The translations under genes and the position numbers were made by a program. Positions 6,926 through 14,449 of a DNA stretch of 20,521 nt are shown here, one piece after another. Each line of letters begins with the position of its first letter. Position 1 is the first letter of the stretch. The notes under the pieces were generated by a model that was not told the origin of the DNA, ran no database searches, and saw only the letters and a list, made by a program, of their open reading frames with translations. The DNA lies in contig CAJUJC010000023.1 in assembly GCA_910586805.1 (NCBI GenBank), positions 1-20,521 of the forward strand, given 5' to 3'. Source of the DNA: an uncultured Erysipelotrichales bacterium. Its GTDB lineage: Bacteria > Bacillota_I > Bacilli_A > Erysipelotrichales > Coprobacillaceae.

Positions 6926-7243
6926 ATGTTAAGAAATAATCATTTTTATAAAATAGATATGCTTATATTATCACTACTGTCAAAAAAAGATTTATCATGT
7001 TTAGAGATGACTCATTATATTCATGAATTATCAATCGAATATATCAATATCAAAGTAGGTGTTCTCTTTACATTTTTATTTCATCTTGAACAAGCTCATC
7101 TGATTTCTAGTTATAAAGAAACAACAACAATGTATCATATTGAAGAGGCTGGACGTACTCGTTTAGAAATGCTAGTTAGAGAATATGAACAAATGATTTC
7201 AGGAACAAAAAATCTTTTAAACTATCATTTTATAGAGGAGTAA
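6926..7243 (+). CDS. PadR-like winged-helix transcriptional regulator
   Basis: A 105-residue protein with PadR-family layout. An N-terminal ILSLLSKKDLSCLEMTHYI stretch matches the 'lLaLL...GYEI' opening helices, a VGVLFTFLFHLEQAHLI segment matches the recognition helix and wing entry, and YHIEEAGRTRLEMLV matches the 'Y.LTe.G...L' end. A C-terminal helix would mediate dimerisation. The ATG at 6926 follows GAGGTGAT; a TTG at 6920 overlaps that site. The next gene begins six bases after the stop and encodes a membrane protein with the HAAS-like domain that commonly partners PadR proteins, so the two probably form a regulatory unit. Confidence 0.8.
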   Translation: MLRNNHFYKIDMLILSLLSKKDLSCLEMTHYIHELSIEYINIKVGVLFTFLFHLEQAHLISSYKETTTMYHIEEAGRTRLEMLVREYEQMISGTKNLLNYHFIEE

Positions 7244-7249
7244 GATTAT

Positions 7250-7609
7250 ATGAATAAGTACGCAAAGAAATATTATAAAAAAGTATATAAAGCATTTCCT
7301 CAACACTCTCAAAATGAAAAACAATACCTTCAACATTTTAAAGAAATTATTGAAGATATTGAGTGTCAAAGTTATGATGACTATGTAGACATACTAGGAC
7401 AACCCTATGATATTGCTTGGTCATATTATAAACATATTGACTATTCTTTAATGATTGAAAAACTAAAAACACAAAGATTAATACAAAAATTTATTGTAAG
7501 TATTCTTGTGTTTATTGCTCTTCTTACACTTTGGGTGTCCTATTTAAAATATGTGGAATTCCAATCTTATCAAAATGATTATTACTATACAGATACTTAT
7601 ATATCCTGA
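7250..7609 (+). CDS. PadR-partner membrane protein with HAAS/DUF1700-like domain
   Basis: A 119-residue protein. Residues 1-70 are soluble and helical and end in DDYVDILGQPYDIAWSYY (about 45-62), which resembles the 'LG.P..iA' close of the HAAS/DUF1700 domain often encoded next to PadR regulators. One hydrophobic helix (about 83-102) would anchor it in the membrane, followed by a short tyrosine-rich tail. The AGAGGAG ribosome binding site lies nine bases before the ATG. The last 13 bp overlap the convergent lipid kinase gene. The likely role is partner or target of the PadR protein; this is inferred from context. Confidence 0.72.
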   Translation: MNKYAKKYYKKVYKAFPQHSQNEKQYLQHFKEIIEDIECQSYDDYVDILGQPYDIAWSYYKHIDYSLMIEKLKTQRLIQKFIVSILVFIALLTLWVSYLKYVEFQSYQNDYYYTDTYIS

Positions 7610-8463
7610 TAATTTGTGACTAGGTTAAGAGATTGAGGTAAAATCTTAAAACAATAGTCACTATTTTTATATCTTTCTCCATCCATATTACTAGAACCAT
7701 TGATAATCACTTTCACATGCTTTGCTTTAAAAAAATGAACTTCTTTTCTTTTATGTAAGTTTCCACTTATTAAATAACCTAATAAATAAGGTATTTTCGC
7801 TTTAGGAACTTTTTCAACAACACATATATCCATGTAACCATCAACAATCTTAGCTTGTGGTGTAATCCTAAAACCACCACCATAATATTGTCCATTATTA
7901 ACAGTACACAATGTTATACATCCCTGATAAACAATCTTTCCATCAGCTTCAATTACAACTTCATCAAACTGATATTTAAAAACATTTTGCATAATTGAAA
8001 CCAAATAACTTTTTGATTCAGGAACAAGAGGAACATGCATTGTATCATGAACATGGTTACCAATAACCTTATCAACACCAAAACATGTCGCATTGACATA
8101 ATATTTATCATTCAATTGAATTGTATCTATCTTGCAAACAGGATGACTTAAAGATTGTTTTACAACATCTAAAGGATCTTTCACAGGTGTAAGAAGACGA
8201 CAAAAATCATTTCCAGTTCCTAAGGGTACAACAACCAATTCATGACTCGTATTAACAATATCTTGTACCATATTATTTAAAGTTCCATCTCCCCCAACAC
8301 AATAAATACGTGTAGGTACCTTTAATTTTTGAATAACTTCCCTTGTTTCTTTTGAAGAATGACTATAAATTATTTCATAATCATAGTCCTTCATAATATC
8401 ATGAATATGTTCTCCAAACTCATAATCTTTTTTTGTTGATTTTAAAATAAATAAATGTTTCAT
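7597..8463 (-). CDS. YegS/DgkB-type lipid kinase (diacylglycerol kinase family)
   Basis: A 288-residue kinase of the diacylglycerol kinase catalytic superfamily, at full length. The nucleotide-binding GGDGT motif is at 57-61, followed by the family's VVVPLGTGNDF motif (78-87). The C-terminal half is the beta-rich domain with YGGGFRITPQAKIVDGYMDI. In Gram-positives such proteins phosphorylate diacylglycerol, or related lipids, to recycle it into phospholipid synthesis at the membrane. GAGGTG precedes the ATG, which is three bases past the stop of the RNA methyltransferase gene, so the two form an operon. The 3' end overlaps the HAAS protein gene convergently. Exact substrate is unknown. Confidence 0.88.
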   Translation of the reverse strand: MKHLFILKSTKKDYEFGEHIHDIMKDYDYEIIYSHSSKETREVIQKLKVPTRIYCVGGDGTLNNMVQDIVNTSHELVVVPLGTGNDFCRLLTPVKDPLDVVKQSLSHPVCKIDTIQLNDKYYVNATCFGVDKVIGNHVHDTMHVPLVPESKSYLVSIMQNVFKYQFDEVVIEADGKIVYQGCITLCTVNNGQYYGGGFRITPQAKIVDGYMDICVVEKVPKAKIPYLLGYLISGNLHKRKEVHFFKAKHVKVIINGSSNMDGERYKNSDYCFKILPQSLNLVTNYQDI

Positions 8464-8466
8464 TAT

Positions 8467-9393
8467 CTACACCTCACATAAAGTTATATATCTTATAAAA
8501 TGTCCTTTTTGAATATGACAGCTATCTATAATCCTATAACCCACATTTTCAAGCTCTTTTTCCATCATAATATGAGAAACCAACACAAGTCGTTTGGCAA
8601 TCTTAAATACTGCATACAACAAAGAAACTTGCTCTTCATAGGTAAATGGGCTATAAACACCATAAGGAATATCCATAATGGCTACATCAAAATTTGAGGT
8701 CAAGTCATGAATATCTTTCTTTTCAATAAGAAGTGGATCATAACAAAAATGTTCCAAGTTTAGCCTTGCCTGATATGATACATAACGATTAATATCATAA
8801 CCCCTTATATTTAACCCCATACTTAAAGCTTCCAATACAACAGTCCCTATACCACAACATGGATCAACTATTGATAACTGCTTTTGGTGCCCTACTGCAA
8901 TATTGACTAAAGTTCTTGCATCCCTAATATTTAAAGAATGTGAATAAGAATGTGGTTTTTCATATCGTAAGCTCCATACCATATCATTTTCATAAATCCC
9001 AACTAACCACTGTTCATGTATTTTTGTAATAGCAATAATAACTTGAGGATGCTTCATATTTACAGAACCAGCTATGGGAAAAGCCACTCTTTTACATTTT
9101 TCTAAAGAATCCTGATAATCAACTTGTGTTATTTCATTTTTTAAATAAATAACTTTAAATTCATAGTAAATCAGTTGATCTTCCTCAATATCTTTGATAA
9201 TTTTATCAAAGTCCTGATGCATATAATGAATGTGTAGTTTTCCTTTTATATATACACTTCTTTGATAATCAAAATCTTGATTTGTCAAAAAATATTTACT
9301 TGTCATGTCTTCATGAAATATTTGTTTAAATTCCATTTCACATAGTTCTTGTTCATTGGGTGAATAGTTATAGATATATAGATATTTTTTCAT
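8467..9393 (-). CDS. Trm11/UPF0020-type RNA N2-methyltransferase
   Basis: A 308-residue enzyme with a Rossmann methyltransferase domain in its C-terminal half. The cofactor motif is DPCCGIGT (177-184), Asp200 is the ribose-binding acid, and DIPYG (241-245) is the catalytic tetrapeptide of the N-methylating UPF0020/TRM-G10 family. Residues 1-150 replace the usual THUMP region and are divergent; I cannot assign a domain there with confidence. The expected reaction is methylation of a guanine amino group in tRNA or rRNA. The ATG has AGAGAGG upstream and is driven by a good promoter at 9443-9471. It is first in an operon with the lipid kinase. Confidence 0.82.
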   Translation of the reverse strand: MKKYLYIYNYSPNEQELCEMEFKQIFHEDMTSKYFLTNQDFDYQRSVYIKGKLHIHYMHQDFDKIIKDIEEDQLIYYEFKVIYLKNEITQVDYQDSLEKCKRVAFPIAGSVNMKHPQVIIAITKIHEQWLVGIYENDMVWSLRYEKPHSYSHSLNIRDARTLVNIAVGHQKQLSIVDPCCGIGTVVLEALSMGLNIRGYDINRYVSYQARLNLEHFCYDPLLIEKKDIHDLTSNFDVAIMDIPYGVYSPFTYEEQVSLLYAVFKIAKRLVLVSHIMMEKELENVGYRIIDSCHIQKGHFIRYITLCEV

Positions 9394-9442
9394 AGGACCT
9401 CTCTTATTTATTTCTTACATATTTGTCATCTTTTCTTTTTAT

Positions 9443-9471
9443 AGTATACATAAATTTAGAAATGTTGTAAA
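9443..9471 (-). promoter_or_regulatory. promoter of the RNA methyltransferase-lipid kinase operon
   Basis: On the minus strand TTTACA (9471-9466, 5 of 6) lies exactly 17 bp from TATACT (9448-9443). The predicted leader is about 43 nt. The -35 overlaps the TAAAAT -10 candidate of the divergent O-antigen ligase gene (9468-9473), so the two promoters may compete for polymerase. Confidence 0.6.
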
Positions 9472-9473
9472 AT
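9468..9473 (+). promoter_or_regulatory. putative -10 box of the O-antigen ligase-like gene
   Basis: TAAAAT, directly preceded by TG, lies about 16 nt before the GGAGG ribosome binding site (9489-9493). No clear -35 is seen. Confidence 0.35.
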
Positions 9474-9486
9474 AGAGTTACATTTA

Positions 9487-10692
9487 TTGGAGGTGTTTAT
9501 TATTTTTGGTATAGATTATTTAAAAGAACATTTTACACATAATCAAAGATATATCATTGTTGCTATTTTTTCAATGTTTTTACCTTTCTATATGTGTGGT
9601 GCCATTTTAATCTTTTTGACTATTCGTTTATTATTAAAGGGAGAAATACAACAAACTTATAAACAAACTCCTAAAAGTCGTTATATTTTATTCTTTTGTT
9701 TATTGACCTTTATTGTTTCTTTGTTTTATAAAAATTACATTGGAGCATTATGTAGTATTGGATTACTGTTTATATTTTCGTTTGTTTTATATTATCGCAT
9801 AAATGTTACAGAGGAGCTTTTTGAGTTTATTACAAATGTTATTATTGTGATGAGTATATTTGCAGCCCTTTATGGTTTGGTTGAGTATATGGCTATTTTA
9901 AATTCTTTTGACATCAATCAATTTGAAATTCATATTTACAATAATCCTAAAGATAGAATTAATTCTATGTTCTTTAATGCAAACTATTATGCAATGATGA
10001 TAGAATTCTTTGTATGTATTACTTTTTATAAAATATTAAAACTAAGAGATATTAAAATAGAGTTTAAAAAATTTTTCTATTATATTCTTGTTATTCTATT
10101 AAATTTGTTCTTATTGTTGTTGACAGGATGTCGTACAGCATGGCCTACTTTAGCAGCGGGAATCCTGACTATGCTCATTGTTGATAAACATTATAAAACA
10201 TGTTTGTGTATATTCACTTGCGTATTATTTATATGTTTATATTTCTTATTAAATCCTTCACAATTTCCACGTGTTGATAATATTGTATCCTATTTTATGA
10301 CAAGATGGAAAATTTGGGAAGTAGCTATTCAAAATATTACAACTCATCCATTATTTGGAGAAGGTCCTATGACTTATATGCACATTTATCCATTATATAA
10401 TGGACATCCTACTGAACATGCCCATAGTATTTATATTGACCCTGTGTTATGTTTTGGAATTGTTGGTATATTAACAATCTCTCCTTATGTTATAGATAAT
10501 ATAAAAAGATTGTATCATTTATGGAAACAAGGTATAGATAAAACTTTAGTGTCTTTAGTTGTTTCATTTACTGTTATGATATTTGTACATGGAATATTAG
10601 ATTATACAGTGTTTTTTGTTCAAACTGGTTTCTTGTATCTTTTAATAGCCAGCTCATTTGATGTATATAGGAAAAAACTTGGTTATCAATGA
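9487..10692 (+). CDS. O-antigen ligase/polymerase-like integral membrane protein
   Basis: About 400 residues with roughly ten hydrophobic helices and the layout of the Wzy/WaaL O-antigen ligase family, which join or polymerise lipid-linked glycans on the outer face of the membrane. A conserved-type arginine lies in GCRTAW (Arg216). The large external loop carries FGEGP (290-294) and HAHS (311-314), matching the family 'G.G...HaHN' signature. The start is uncertain. The only canonical in-frame codons near the front are TTG at 9487 and GTG at 9493, but the strong GGAGG site is at 9489-9493, on top of them. Spacing would fit a rare ATT start at 9499 or 9502. The next ATG would lose the first 29 residues. 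No glycosyltransferase neighbours are present, so the glycan substrate is unknown. Confidence 0.75.
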   Translation: MEVFIIFGIDYLKEHFTHNQRYIIVAIFSMFLPFYMCGAILIFLTIRLLLKGEIQQTYKQTPKSRYILFFCLLTFIVSLFYKNYIGALCSIGLLFIFSFVLYYRINVTEELFEFITNVIIVMSIFAALYGLVEYMAILNSFDINQFEIHIYNNPKDRINSMFFNANYYAMMIEFFVCITFYKILKLRDIKIEFKKFFYYILVILLNLFLLLLTGCRTAWPTLAAGILTMLIVDKHYKTCLCIFTCVLFICLYFLLNPSQFPRVDNIVSYFMTRWKIWEVAIQNITTHPLFGEGPMTYMHIYPLYNGHPTEHAHSIYIDPVLCFGIVGILTISPYVIDNIKRLYHLWKQGIDKTLVSLVVSFTVMIFVHGILDYTVFFVQTGFLYLLIASSFDVYRKKLGYQ

Positions 10693-10708
10693 TAAACCAA
10701 GTTTTTTT
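10672..10708. terminator. bidirectional intrinsic terminator between convergent genes
   Basis: AAAAAACTTGGTT (10672-10684) pairs with AACCAAGTTTTTT (10695-10707), with further pairing towards the loop if one base bulges. It has T7 on the right and T6 when read leftward. The TGA of the O-antigen ligase-like gene lies in the loop side. It can serve both that gene and the convergent transporter gene. Confidence 0.88.
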
Positions 10709-10762
10709 ATGACTTTTTTCTCTTATTTGTCTTAATCGTTTACTATTAAGCTTAAATAAATA

Positions 10763-12118
10763 CTAAATTGTAAATATTCCTAATGTTCCAAGTATAGAAG
10801 AAATTAATATAATTAATATAAATATTGGAGCAATATATTTAATCATAACAATGAATAAATTTTTCCTTTTAAACTCAGAACTTTGTGTGATTTCATCAAC
10901 AATAGCTTTGGGTTTAATAATATAGCCTATGAATAAACAAGTTAATAATGCAGCAATAGGCATTAAAATACTGTTACTAATAAAATCAAAGAAATCTAAG
11001 AAACTCATATTTAAAGGTTGGATTGCTGACCAAATTCCAAATCCTAATGAAGATGGTAAGGCAATGATAAGTGTAAATAGAAATACAACAATTGTTCCAA
11101 CTTTTCTACTCCATTTAAACTTATCACAAAAAATTGAAACAACCGTTTCCATTAACGATATAGATGAAGTTAATGCTGCAAATAACACAAGCAAGAAAAA
11201 TAACGCACCAATAATCGAACCAAATGGCATAGAAGCAAAGACTTTAGGCAATGTCATAAACATTAAACCTGGACCTGCATTGATAGATGAGGCATCTCCT
11301 CCACTAAAAGCAAAGACTGCTGGAATAATCATCATACCAGAGAAAAATGCAATACCTGTATCAAAAAATTCAATTTGAGAAATTGACTTTTCCAAATCAT
11401 CTTCTTTTCTCATATATGAACCATATGTAATCATAATCCCCATTGCTATGGACATAGAATAAAATAATTGTCCCATAGCTCCAACAACAGTTTTTAAAGA
11501 AAAACGACTAAAATCAGGAGTGACATAGTATAAAAAACCATCCCATGAACCTGGTAAAGTGACTGAATATACAGCAATACCTACTGTTAAAACAACCAAT
11601 AAAGGCATTAATATTTTTGAAACTTTTTCAATACCTTTTTCAACACCAAGAAAAACAACCAAAGTTGTAATTAAAATAAACATACCTAACCAAAATATTG
11701 GCTCTGCTGTTTGAGCAATAAATGTACTAAAAAATGTATCATTTGCTGCCAATGTTGTTTGTCCAGTTGCAAAGACAGTCAAATATTTCATGACCCAGCC
11801 ACCAATAACGCTATAATAAGGTAATATGATTATAGGAACAAGAGCACCAATATAACCAATAAATGCATATTTTTTATTTAGTTTACGAAAAGCACCAATC
11901 GCACTTAATCCCGTTTTTCTACCTAGAGCAGCTTCTCCAAGTGCTAAAGCAAAACCAAAAGTTACAACTAAAATTAAATAAACAAACAGAAAAATACCTC
12001 CACCATATTGAGCTGCCAAATATGGAAATCTCCAAATATTTCCTAAACCAACTGCGGATCCAGCTGTTGCTAAAACAAATCCTATTCTCCCTGAAAAATG
12101 ACTTCTTTTTGTATCCAT
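10763..12118 (-). CDS. NSS (neurotransmitter:sodium symporter) family transporter
   Basis: A 451-residue LeuT-fold transporter that moves an amino acid or similar solute inward with sodium. The first helix has the family signature GSAVGLGNIWRFPYL (20-34), whose unwound part binds Na+ and substrate, and AQYGGGIFLFVYL follows. About 11-12 hydrophobic helices fill the rest, as in bacterial members such as Tyt1 and TnaT. The ATG at 12118 is preferred because GGGAGAA lies a few bases upstream; an in-frame ATG at 12151 has no such site. The gene is monocistronic, with a TTGTGT-17-TATTAT promoter candidate upstream. The substrate is not readable from sequence; tyrosine, tryptophan and other amino acids are known for the family. 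Confidence 0.93.
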   Translation of the reverse strand: MDTKRSHFSGRIGFVLATAGSAVGLGNIWRFPYLAAQYGGGIFLFVYLILVVTFGFALALGEAALGRKTGLSAIGAFRKLNKKYAFIGYIGALVPIIILPYYSVIGGWVMKYLTVFATGQTTLAANDTFFSTFIAQTAEPIFWLGMFILITTLVVFLGVEKGIEKVSKILMPLLVVLTVGIAVYSVTLPGSWDGFLYYVTPDFSRFSLKTVVGAMGQLFYSMSIAMGIMITYGSYMRKEDDLEKSISQIEFFDTGIAFFSGMMIIPAVFAFSGGDASSINAGPGLMFMTLPKVFASMPFGSIIGALFFLLVLFAALTSSISLMETVVSIFCDKFKWSRKVGTIVVFLFTLIIALPSSLGFGIWSAIQPLNMSFLDFFDFISNSILMPIAALLTCLFIGYIIKPKAIVDEITQSSEFKRKNLFIVMIKYIAPIFILIILISSILGTLGIFTI

Positions 12119-12160
12119 AAAATTCTCCCTAACTGATATATTTTTCAACATATAATCAGT

Positions 12161-12189
12161 ATAATATCATATTTAGAAATGAAACACAA
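12161..12189 (-). promoter_or_regulatory. putative promoter of the NSS transporter gene
   Basis: On the minus strand TTGTGT (12189-12184) lies 17 bp from TATTAT (12166-12161, 5 of 6). An alternative -10, TATACT, sits at 12163-12158. Confidence 0.35.
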
Positions 12190-12195
12190 CAAACT

Positions 12196-12232
12196 AAAAA
12201 AGTTTAGAAAACAATCTCATTCAATCTAAACT
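12196..12232 (-). terminator. second intrinsic terminator downstream of the M20 hydrolase gene
   Basis: On the minus strand AGTTTAGA (12232-12225) pairs with TCTAAACT (12208-12201) around a 16-nt loop and runs into a further five T (12200-12196). It backs up the terminator at 12250-12289 and shields the transporter promoter. Confidence 0.6.
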
Positions 12233-12249
12233 GACACTATTTATAACAT

Positions 12250-12289
12250 GAAAAAGAAGATATATCATAAATATGTTCATATATCTTCT
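12250..12289 (-). terminator. intrinsic terminator downstream of the M20 hydrolase gene
   Basis: An 11-bp perfect stem (12289-12279 with 12265-12255, read leftward AGAAGATATAT with ATATATCTTCT) closes a 13-nt loop and continues into TTTTC. It lies about 115 nt after the hydrolase stop. The stretch 12290-12403 shows nothing else. Confidence 0.6.
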
Positions 12290-12403
12290 ATGTATTTTAA
12301 TCAATAATAATTTCATTTTCTTATTCAAGCATAATAAATAAACGAAGTCGATGCATCACTTTTAAGTTCCTGTCTCTTTCATTGCATTAGAGTTATTATT
12401 TCT

Positions 12404-13624
12404 TTACTCATTGCATAATTTGAGAACCATGTCCAATAAAACATTTGCTCCATTTTTACAATCTTCTTTACTTGAATATTCTTCTTTTCTATGAGAATGC
12501 CCGTCTTTTGATTTCACAAATATCATAGCAATCGGACACACATTTTTAAAGTTTTGGCTATCATGTCCTGCTCCACTAATCAATCGAGTAAATGATAAAT
12601 GACGATTTCCCATAACAGATTCCATCATATTTTTCAGTCTATCTTCACATTTTACACCTTCTATATTTTGACATAATTCATATGTTATGCTTATGCCTGT
12701 TTTTTCTAATGCTTTTTCATATTTTTTCATTTCTAACAAACATTCATCAATCATATTATTTTCCATACTTCTTATATCTAAAGTCAATGAAACATGATCA
12801 CAAATAACATTAGATGACCCTGGGAATGTGTTTATTTTTCCAACAGTTGCTACTGTATAAGGTTTATTTTTTACAATGTGAGTTATTTCGTTTATCCAGT
12901 TACACATAGCAATGACTGGATCAGTTCGATAATTCATAGGTGTTGCTCCTGCATGAGCACTAACACCCTTTATTTTTATCTTGTACATTCGTATATAGGG
13001 TATTCCTTCTACTATACCAACACTACAATCATTGTCTTCTAATACTTTACCTTGTTCAATATGAAGTTCTAAACTCGCATAAATAGGATTAATTTTACTC
13101 TCTTTGTATCTTTCAGGATGATAGCCTACATTTTTGATTACTTCAAATAAAGATAACCCATTGGCATCTTTCAAAAGGAAATCATCATCAGTGACTTTAC
13201 CACTAATAACTTTGCTTCCAATCATTCCTCCGCCAAAACGATTCCCTTCCTCATCCTTGTAACCAATCACATAAAATGGTCTTTTTAACATAATATTGTT
13301 CTCTTTTAGTGTTTGTGCAACTTCTAAAGAACTTAATAAACCTAATGTACCATCAAACATCCCACCATTAATGACTGTATCATAATGTGAGCCAGATATT
13401 ACAGGACTTTCTGTACTATTTGTAGGATTATATATCCCTATAACATTTCCAACATGATCTTCATAAACATCTAATCCTACATCAATCATTTCATTCTTTA
13501 GCCATTCTTTAGCCTGCATATCCTCTTTAGTAAAAGGCCACCTTGTTATTGCACCAGTTTTATCGACTCCTATTTTCCCTAAACTATGAATTCTATTCCA
13601 AAGTCTATCTTGATTAATATCCAT
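12404..13624 (-). CDS. M20 family amidohydrolase (allantoate amidohydrolase / N-carbamoyl-L-amino acid hydrolase type)
   Basis: A 406-residue zinc or manganese enzyme of the AllC/HyuC subfamily of peptidase family M20, at full length. Metal ligands are visible: His80 in GSHYDT, Asp91 in FDGTLG, Glu126 in DEEGNRF with the general base Glu125 beside it, His188 in ELHIEQG, and a late His in GHSHRKEEY. The dimerisation (lid) domain starts near GVSAHAGATPM (220-230). It should hydrolyse a carbamoyl or amidino group from allantoate, ureidoglycine or an N-carbamoyl amino acid in the cytoplasm. AGGAGATGATG precedes the ATG. No hydantoinase, allantoinase or purine genes are nearby, so the true substrate is open. 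It is the last chromosomal-looking gene before the island. Confidence 0.9.
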   Translation of the reverse strand: MDINQDRLWNRIHSLGKIGVDKTGAITRWPFTKEDMQAKEWLKNEMIDVGLDVYEDHVGNVIGIYNPTNSTESPVISGSHYDTVINGGMFDGTLGLLSSLEVAQTLKENNIMLKRPFYVIGYKDEEGNRFGGGMIGSKVISGKVTDDDFLLKDANGLSLFEVIKNVGYHPERYKESKINPIYASLELHIEQGKVLEDNDCSVGIVEGIPYIRMYKIKIKGVSAHAGATPMNYRTDPVIAMCNWINEITHIVKNKPYTVATVGKINTFPGSSNVICDHVSLTLDIRSMENNMIDECLLEMKKYEKALEKTGISITYELCQNIEGVKCEDRLKNMMESVMGNRHLSFTRLISGAGHDSQNFKNVCPIAMIFVKSKDGHSHRKEEYSSKEDCKNGANVLLDMVLKLCNE

Positions 13625-13747
13625 GTCATCATCTCCTAATTATTTTTTACATATTTTTTATTAGTCCCTATCTCTATATCCATTCTTCGTAAAATAAATA
13701 AGCAAAGTCACTATATATTGCCTTTACTATTTCAGATAATTTTGTTC

Positions 13748-13900
13748 TTAAATTAGATATTGATTTAATTTAGAGTTATTGACAATATAATTCTGAAGTT
13801 CTTCTTTGTTTAGAACACAAAAGCCTCTAAAACTGTATTTATCATATTTTAACTCTTTTGTTAATCATTGAAAACAATCTTTTCTTGCAAAAACAAATAC
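13748..13900 (-). pseudogene. possible decayed C-terminal coding fragment
   Basis: On the minus strand a frame open from 13864 to the TAA at 13748-13750 encodes about 38 residues of protein-like sequence (containing YSFRGFCVLNKEELQNY). Just upstream in the same frame is a TGA (13867-13865), preceded by FVFARKDCFQ and then another stop. It has no start codon or ribosome binding site. It may be what is left of a gene removed at this junction, or chance. I cannot name a family. Confidence 0.25.
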
Positions 13901-13998
13901 AAGATGAATTATACAAACAATTAGTTTTTATTTTATAAATTCAACATTACTTAACCACTTTATTTTCAATTGCATTTTATCATAAATCATATTATAAA

Positions 13999-14036
13999 AC
14001 AATTACGATAGGTGTAATTGTATATTACATATACAA
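13999..14036. repeat. two overlapping perfect inverted repeats
   Basis: ACAATTAC (13999-14006) and GTAATTGT (14014-14021) are perfect 8-bp arms 7 bp apart. Overlapping them, TTGTATAT (14018-14025) and ATATACAA (14029-14036) are perfect 8-bp arms 3 bp apart. Each has the size of a dimeric repressor site, but no gene starts beside them. Confidence 0.5.
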
Positions 14037-14059
14037 ACGATTAGACAGATACCTTTAAC

Positions 14060-14073
14060 GATAACTAACCCTA
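14060..14073. promoter_or_regulatory. MerR-operator-like palindrome, orphan
   Basis: TAACCCTAGTGTTA is a 14-bp palindrome with one mismatched pair around CTAG. A TATAAA follows about 7 bp to its right. Palindromes of this kind in a long promoter spacer are typical of MerR-family promoters, but the only downstream frame is a 37-codon one at 14097 with no ribosome binding site. Treat as a relic or a coincidence. Confidence 0.25.
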
Positions 14074-14449
14074 GTGTTAAGTTCACTATAAAAAATGCGT
14101 CCAATGCTAAAAAATCACATAAATAAATTAAACAAAAAACATATGTATCTTTATAAAGATTATGTTACAAACAATATCTTACAAATCAAAACATATGTTC
14201 TTTTTTGAGTTTTTAAACTATCAAGAAAATTGAAATTATCTTTATTTCATCACTGTTTATTACATTGTTTCATTTGTGGTGTGAGTAATTAATCACCTAT
14301 TACTTTAAAACACTTTGATTTTATGGTAATTTTTTTGAATTATAAATACATATAGTTATGTTTTCACGGAAAAATCTACGATATTTGTTTATTATTATAT
14401 ATTGGTCATATAAAGATTTCATCCATTTTTTATGTACATATATCATTTT

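Larger units (their letters stand above)
13625..14449. other. 825-bp gene-free junction rich in inverted repeats
   Basis: No intact gene or tRNA is visible on either strand. The stretch holds a possible decayed coding fragment (13748-13900), two overlapping perfect dyads (13999-14036), a MerR-operator-like palindrome (14060-14073), a perfect 14-bp palindrome (14147-14160), two copies of an ACATATGT palindrome (14139-14146 and 14191-14198) and a near-palindrome at 14281-14296. It separates a housekeeping-type gene from the island on its right, so it probably contains the left boundary of that island. I could not find a matching attachment repeat by eye. Confidence 0.5.

Noticed and set aside
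10733..10755. CTTAAT/ATTAAG hairpin after the NSS gene as its terminator
   Set aside because: There is no U-tract after it on the minus strand. The bidirectional hairpin at 10672-10708 is a much better terminator.
10929..11378. 149-codon frame antisense to the NSS transporter gene
   Set aside because: It lies wholly within a clear transporter gene, has no ribosome binding site, and its composition is that of the reverse complement of hydrophobic codons.
11863..12120. 85-codon rightward frame opposite the start of the NSS gene
   Set aside because: Antisense shadow of conserved transporter helix 1 coding sequence; no start signal.
14137..14198. Two AAACATATGT copies as a CRISPR-like or tandem array
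   Set aside because: Only two copies, ten bases long, with no regular spacing or further units. No CRISPR array is visible anywhere in the window.
14097..14210. 37-codon rightward frame after the MerR-like palindrome
   Set aside because: No ribosome binding site, low-complexity composition, and it crosses several palindromes. Only the upstream palindrome is worth noting.
14282..14293. Shared TGAGTAAT near 14282 and 20497 as possible attachment repeats
   Set aside because: Only eight bases match, which is expected by chance in DNA this AT-rich. No longer direct repeat was found flanking the island.
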